A stretch of 64,000 bases of DNA from JBAXTZ01 sp037129925 (GTDB taxonomy: Bacteria > Bacillota > Negativicutes > JBAXTZ01): positions 1 to 64,000 of the forward strand of contig JBAXTZ010000011.1 of NCBI GenBank assembly GCA_037129925.1. The letters are read 5' to 3'. Below the pieces are notes generated by a model. The model had not been told where the DNA came from. It searched no databases and saw nothing but the letters and a program-made list of their open reading frames with translations. This document shows, piece after piece, positions 61,748 to 64,000 of this stretch; the stretch's first letter is position 1, and the number at the start of each line of letters is the position of its first letter. A program made the translations under genes and the position numbers.

Positions 61748-62239
61748 TTAATCGTTACTTTTTGCAATCCGGGCGAGCGCATCCGCTGTAAGATACCACT
61801 GAATTTTTCCGGTCGCCCGAATCAGCAAATCTCTGGTAGTTACTGCGCAAGCCGCGCCTTTGGCAATCGCCAGCCGCTCGCTTGTCATTCGTTCGAGCCA
61901 TGCTCCCAAAGTCGGTTCGTGTCCAACGATGATTATCGTTGTGTCATCATGGTACCTTGACCACTCAAAATAAAGTTCTTCAAATAATCCTGCGGAAATT
62001 TCTTCGCGAATATAACGGTCACGGGTTTTTAGCACCAATGTCAACAAATCTGCCGTCTGCAACGCCCGCCTTAAATGACTGGAAAAAATCACCACTCGCT
62101 TGCGGTCTAGTAGCAGCTGTTTCAAGCCTTTTGCGGCTTTTTTCACCTTGGCAACGCCTTCCGCGGTCAACATACGCTCCCCATCACCAAGGATGTTATA
62201 TGGTTCGGCTATACCGTGTCTGAATAACACAATTTCCAA
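61748..62239 (-). CDS. sixA: SixA-like phosphohistidine phosphatase
   Basis: A 163-residue member of the histidine phosphatase superfamily. The active site has FRHGIAEP with His8, SSHLRRALQTA and the second His in IVGHEPTL. SixA removes phosphate from HPt domains of hybrid kinases and from PTS proteins in E. coli. It lies 33 bp downstream of ppk. The window contains candidate targets: the HPt of the kinase at 17384-20311, and PTS components. Confidence 0.9.
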   Translation of the reverse strand: MEIVLFRHGIAEPYNILGDGERMLTAEGVAKVKKAAKGLKQLLLDRKRVVIFSSHLRRALQTADLLTLVLKTRDRYIREEISAGLFEELYFEWSRYHDDTTIIIVGHEPTLGAWLERMTSERLAIAKGAACAVTTRDLLIRATGKIQWYLTADALARIAKSND

Positions 62240-62272
62240 AAACTATTGCCTCCTTGTAGCCATACTTTGCAA

Positions 62273-64000
62273 TTACTGTTTTTTTATTGGCTGTATTTTC
62301 GGTTGATATTGTGGCCGTTTGTCGAGATTAGCATCGATTATCCACTCCATCAACAATCGTTGACTTTTGATTTTCTCGTGCCGCCCGGCATGGATTTTCT
62401 TGTAATCGCCATCAAATTGCAGTTCCCAGGCTTTACAATTATCTTTCAATGTCAAATCTATCCAGTTGGACACTTCGGTTATTTGACCGGCATCGACGAT
62501 TGGAAAGAGTATTTCCACCCGGCGGTCAATGTTTCTTGGCATCCAGTCGGCGCTAGACAAAAACACTTCGCGGTCGCCATTGTTTTCAAAAATAAACACC
62601 CGGCTGTGTTCAAGAAACCGCCCCACGATGCTACGCACCGTAATATTTTCACTTAACCCTTTGACACCAGGGCGTAGCACACAAACGCCACGAATTATTA
62701 AATCAATCTTAACCCCGGCGCCAGATGCGCGATATAGCATTTCAACAATTCCTTTGTCTACTAACGAGTTCATTTTGGCAATTATCCGCGAGTTTGCGCC
62801 ACGGCGGGCTTGTTCTATTTCCCGATTAATCAGTTCATAAATTCGCGCGCGCATTCCCAGCGGTGCTATGGCGATTTTGTTCCAGACTGGTGGATCGCTG
62901 TAACCGGAGATTACGTTAAAAAACGCCGATGCATCACTGCACAAGTAACCATTAGTTGTCATCAGGCTCATATCGGTATAAATCTTGGCAGTCGAATCAT
63001 TATAATTTCCGGTACCCAGGTGAACATAGCGTTTGATACCTGAACCTTCTTTTCGCACCACCAAAGATATTTTGGCATGAGTTTTTAAACCGACCAAACC
63101 ATAGATTACGTGGCAACCAGCTTCTTCCAACCGCCGCGCCCACTGGATGTTGTTTTCCTCGTCAAAACGAGCTTTTAGCTCCACCAATACGGTAACTTGT
63201 TTGCCGTTTTCGGCAGCTTTTGCCAGCGCCCGCACTATCGGTGAGTTTCCGCTCACCCGATACAGCGTTTGCTTGATTGCCAGAACCTGCGGATCCTCGG
63301 CGGCCTGTCTGACGAAATTGATCACCGGTTCAAAAGACATATACGGATGGTGCAACAGCACATCGCGTTCGCTCAGCACTTCAAAAATATTTTCATTTTC
63401 CAGAAATACCCGGGGCATTACTGGCGTGAAACTTGCCTGCCGCAAAAATTCATATTCTGCTCCGAATAAATCAAAAAATTTGAAAAAACAAGTGCAGTCG
63501 AGTGGTCCTTCAATTTTGAAAATATCGGCATCGTAGACTTCGGTTCCGGCTTTGATAAACGATCGCAAGCGCCGGCTATTACCAGATATTTCGATCCGAA
63601 CGGCATCGCCGCGTTTGCGTTTGCGAAGCGAACGAGCCACTTCCACTAACAAATCATCCGTATCGTCTTCATCGATTTCCATGTCGTTGTCCCTAGTCAC
63701 CCTGAACAGCAATTGCTCGCGAATAACATAGCCTTGAAAAAAATCTGCCAGGTTGTTTTTGATAACATCTTCAAGCATGACAAATTTTTTCCCGACAACA
63801 ATATTTGGCACTTCCATGAATCGTGGCAATATTCCCGGCACTGGCACTATCGCTTGTTTTTCTTCGCCGGTAACACTATTTCGTAACGCGACAGCAATAT
63901 TGATAGTCTTGTTTGCCAACATCGGAAATGGATGTGCCGAATCAACACCTAGCGGGGTAATTACTGGAAAAATAAAATTATGAAAGTAACCTTTAAACCA
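62273..64000 (-). CDS. ppk: Polyphosphate kinase 1 (5' end outside window)
   Basis: The C-terminal ~575 residues of PPK1, which reversibly makes polyphosphate from ATP. The frame is open to the window edge, and the part before the first internal ATG (63922) encodes the family stretch FPVITPLGVDSAHPFP, so the gene starts outside. The phosphorylated His is in GLKTHAKI. The C-terminal region has GTGNYND, RGVCVLRPG and SSADWMPRNIDRRVE, all intact. The C-terminus ends in a short basic tail. It is encoded just upstream of sixA. Confidence 0.96.
   Translation of the reverse strand, partial: WFKGYFHNFIFPVITPLGVDSAHPFPMLANKTINIAVALRNSVTGEEKQAIVPVPGILPRFMEVPNIVVGKKFVMLEDVIKNNLADFFQGYVIREQLLFRVTRDNDMEIDEDDTDDLLVEVARSLRKRKRGDAVRIEISGNSRRLRSFIKAGTEVYDADIFKIEGPLDCTCFFKFFDLFGAEYEFLRQASFTPVMPRVFLENENIFEVLSERDVLLHHPYMSFEPVINFVRQAAEDPQVLAIKQTLYRVSGNSPIVRALAKAAENGKQVTVLVELKARFDEENNIQWARRLEEAGCHVIYGLVGLKTHAKISLVVRKEGSGIKRYVHLGTGNYNDSTAKIYTDMSLMTTNGYLCSDASAFFNVISGYSDPPVWNKIAIAPLGMRARIYELINREIEQARRGANSRIIAKMNSLVDKGIVEMLYRASGAGVKIDLIIRGVCVLRPGVKGLSENITVRSIVGRFLEHSRVFIFENNGDREVFLSSADWMPRNIDRRVEILFPIVDAGQITEVSNWIDLTLKDNCKAWELQFDGDYKKIHAGRHEKIKSQRLLMEWIIDANLDKRPQYQPKIQPIKKQ

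Overview
Taxonomic setting: this is a gene-dense chromosomal window with moderate G+C content. It appears to come from a diderm (two-membrane) anaerobic Firmicute, most like Negativicutes. The evidence is an OmpM-type outer-membrane protein (S-layer-homology domain, coiled coil, barrel), further outer-membrane barrels, an LPS-type heptosyltransferase and an RND pump, combined with a Firmicutes-style block murI / rph / rdgB / yfcE, PTS sugar transport and corrinoid methyl-transfer proteins. Another SLH-porin diderm lineage cannot be excluded from sequence reading alone. No rRNA, tRNA, CRISPR array, prophage or transposase was seen.

Layout: almost everything is on the minus strand, except ald-alr and an RND efflux pair at 29.6-36.2 kb. 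(1) 0-24.4 kb is one long signalling block. In transcription order it holds a GGDEF response regulator, two large hybrid histidine kinases, two ankyrin proteins, a second GGDEF response regulator, CheA, CheW, an MCP, CheB, CheR, CheY, a CheX-like phosphatase, a PAS-GGDEF-HD-GYP protein, a CHASE4-HD-GYP protein, and finally a corrinoid protein, a URO-D/MtaA-like methyltransferase and a DUF1638-GAF-GGDEF fusion. (2) 24.4-29.5 kb is the housekeeping block yfcE, rdgB, rph, a CofE-like ligase, an unknown membrane protein, murI and a HAD phosphatase. It contains a perfect 16-bp parS site. (3) 29.6-36.2 kb: alanine dehydrogenase, alanine racemase, RND adaptor and pump. (4) 36.2-41.7 kb: alpha-glucosidase, PTS EIIC, GH1 glycosidase and an intimin-type barrel. 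(5) 41.7-48.6 kb: MetH-activation-domain protein, GT9, polysaccharide deacetylase, PTS enzyme I, NagE-like EIICB and a YhhN protein. (6) 48.7-55.9 kb: five consecutive outer-membrane protein genes. (7) 56-64 kb: TerC, BirA, mutarotase, DUF3795, peptide-binding lipoprotein, two chagasin-like proteins, SixA and PPK1.

How it fits together: the signalling block combines a chemosensory array, c-di-GMP synthesis (four GGDEF proteins, one truncated), c-di-GMP degradation (two HD-GYP proteins) and a corrinoid-protein module. No substrate-specific methyltransferase is present, the URO-D partner has lost the usual cysteine zinc ligands, and DUF1638 is fused to GAF-GGDEF. I therefore propose a corrinoid-linked sensory module feeding c-di-GMP output as the main candidate for an undescribed system. 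Several receiver domains lack the phosphoacceptor aspartate.

The window also carries three families of short repeats: heptanucleotide tracts (one inside a glycosyltransferase gene), GC-rich hairpins, and a ~120-bp inverted repeat with a truncated second copy.
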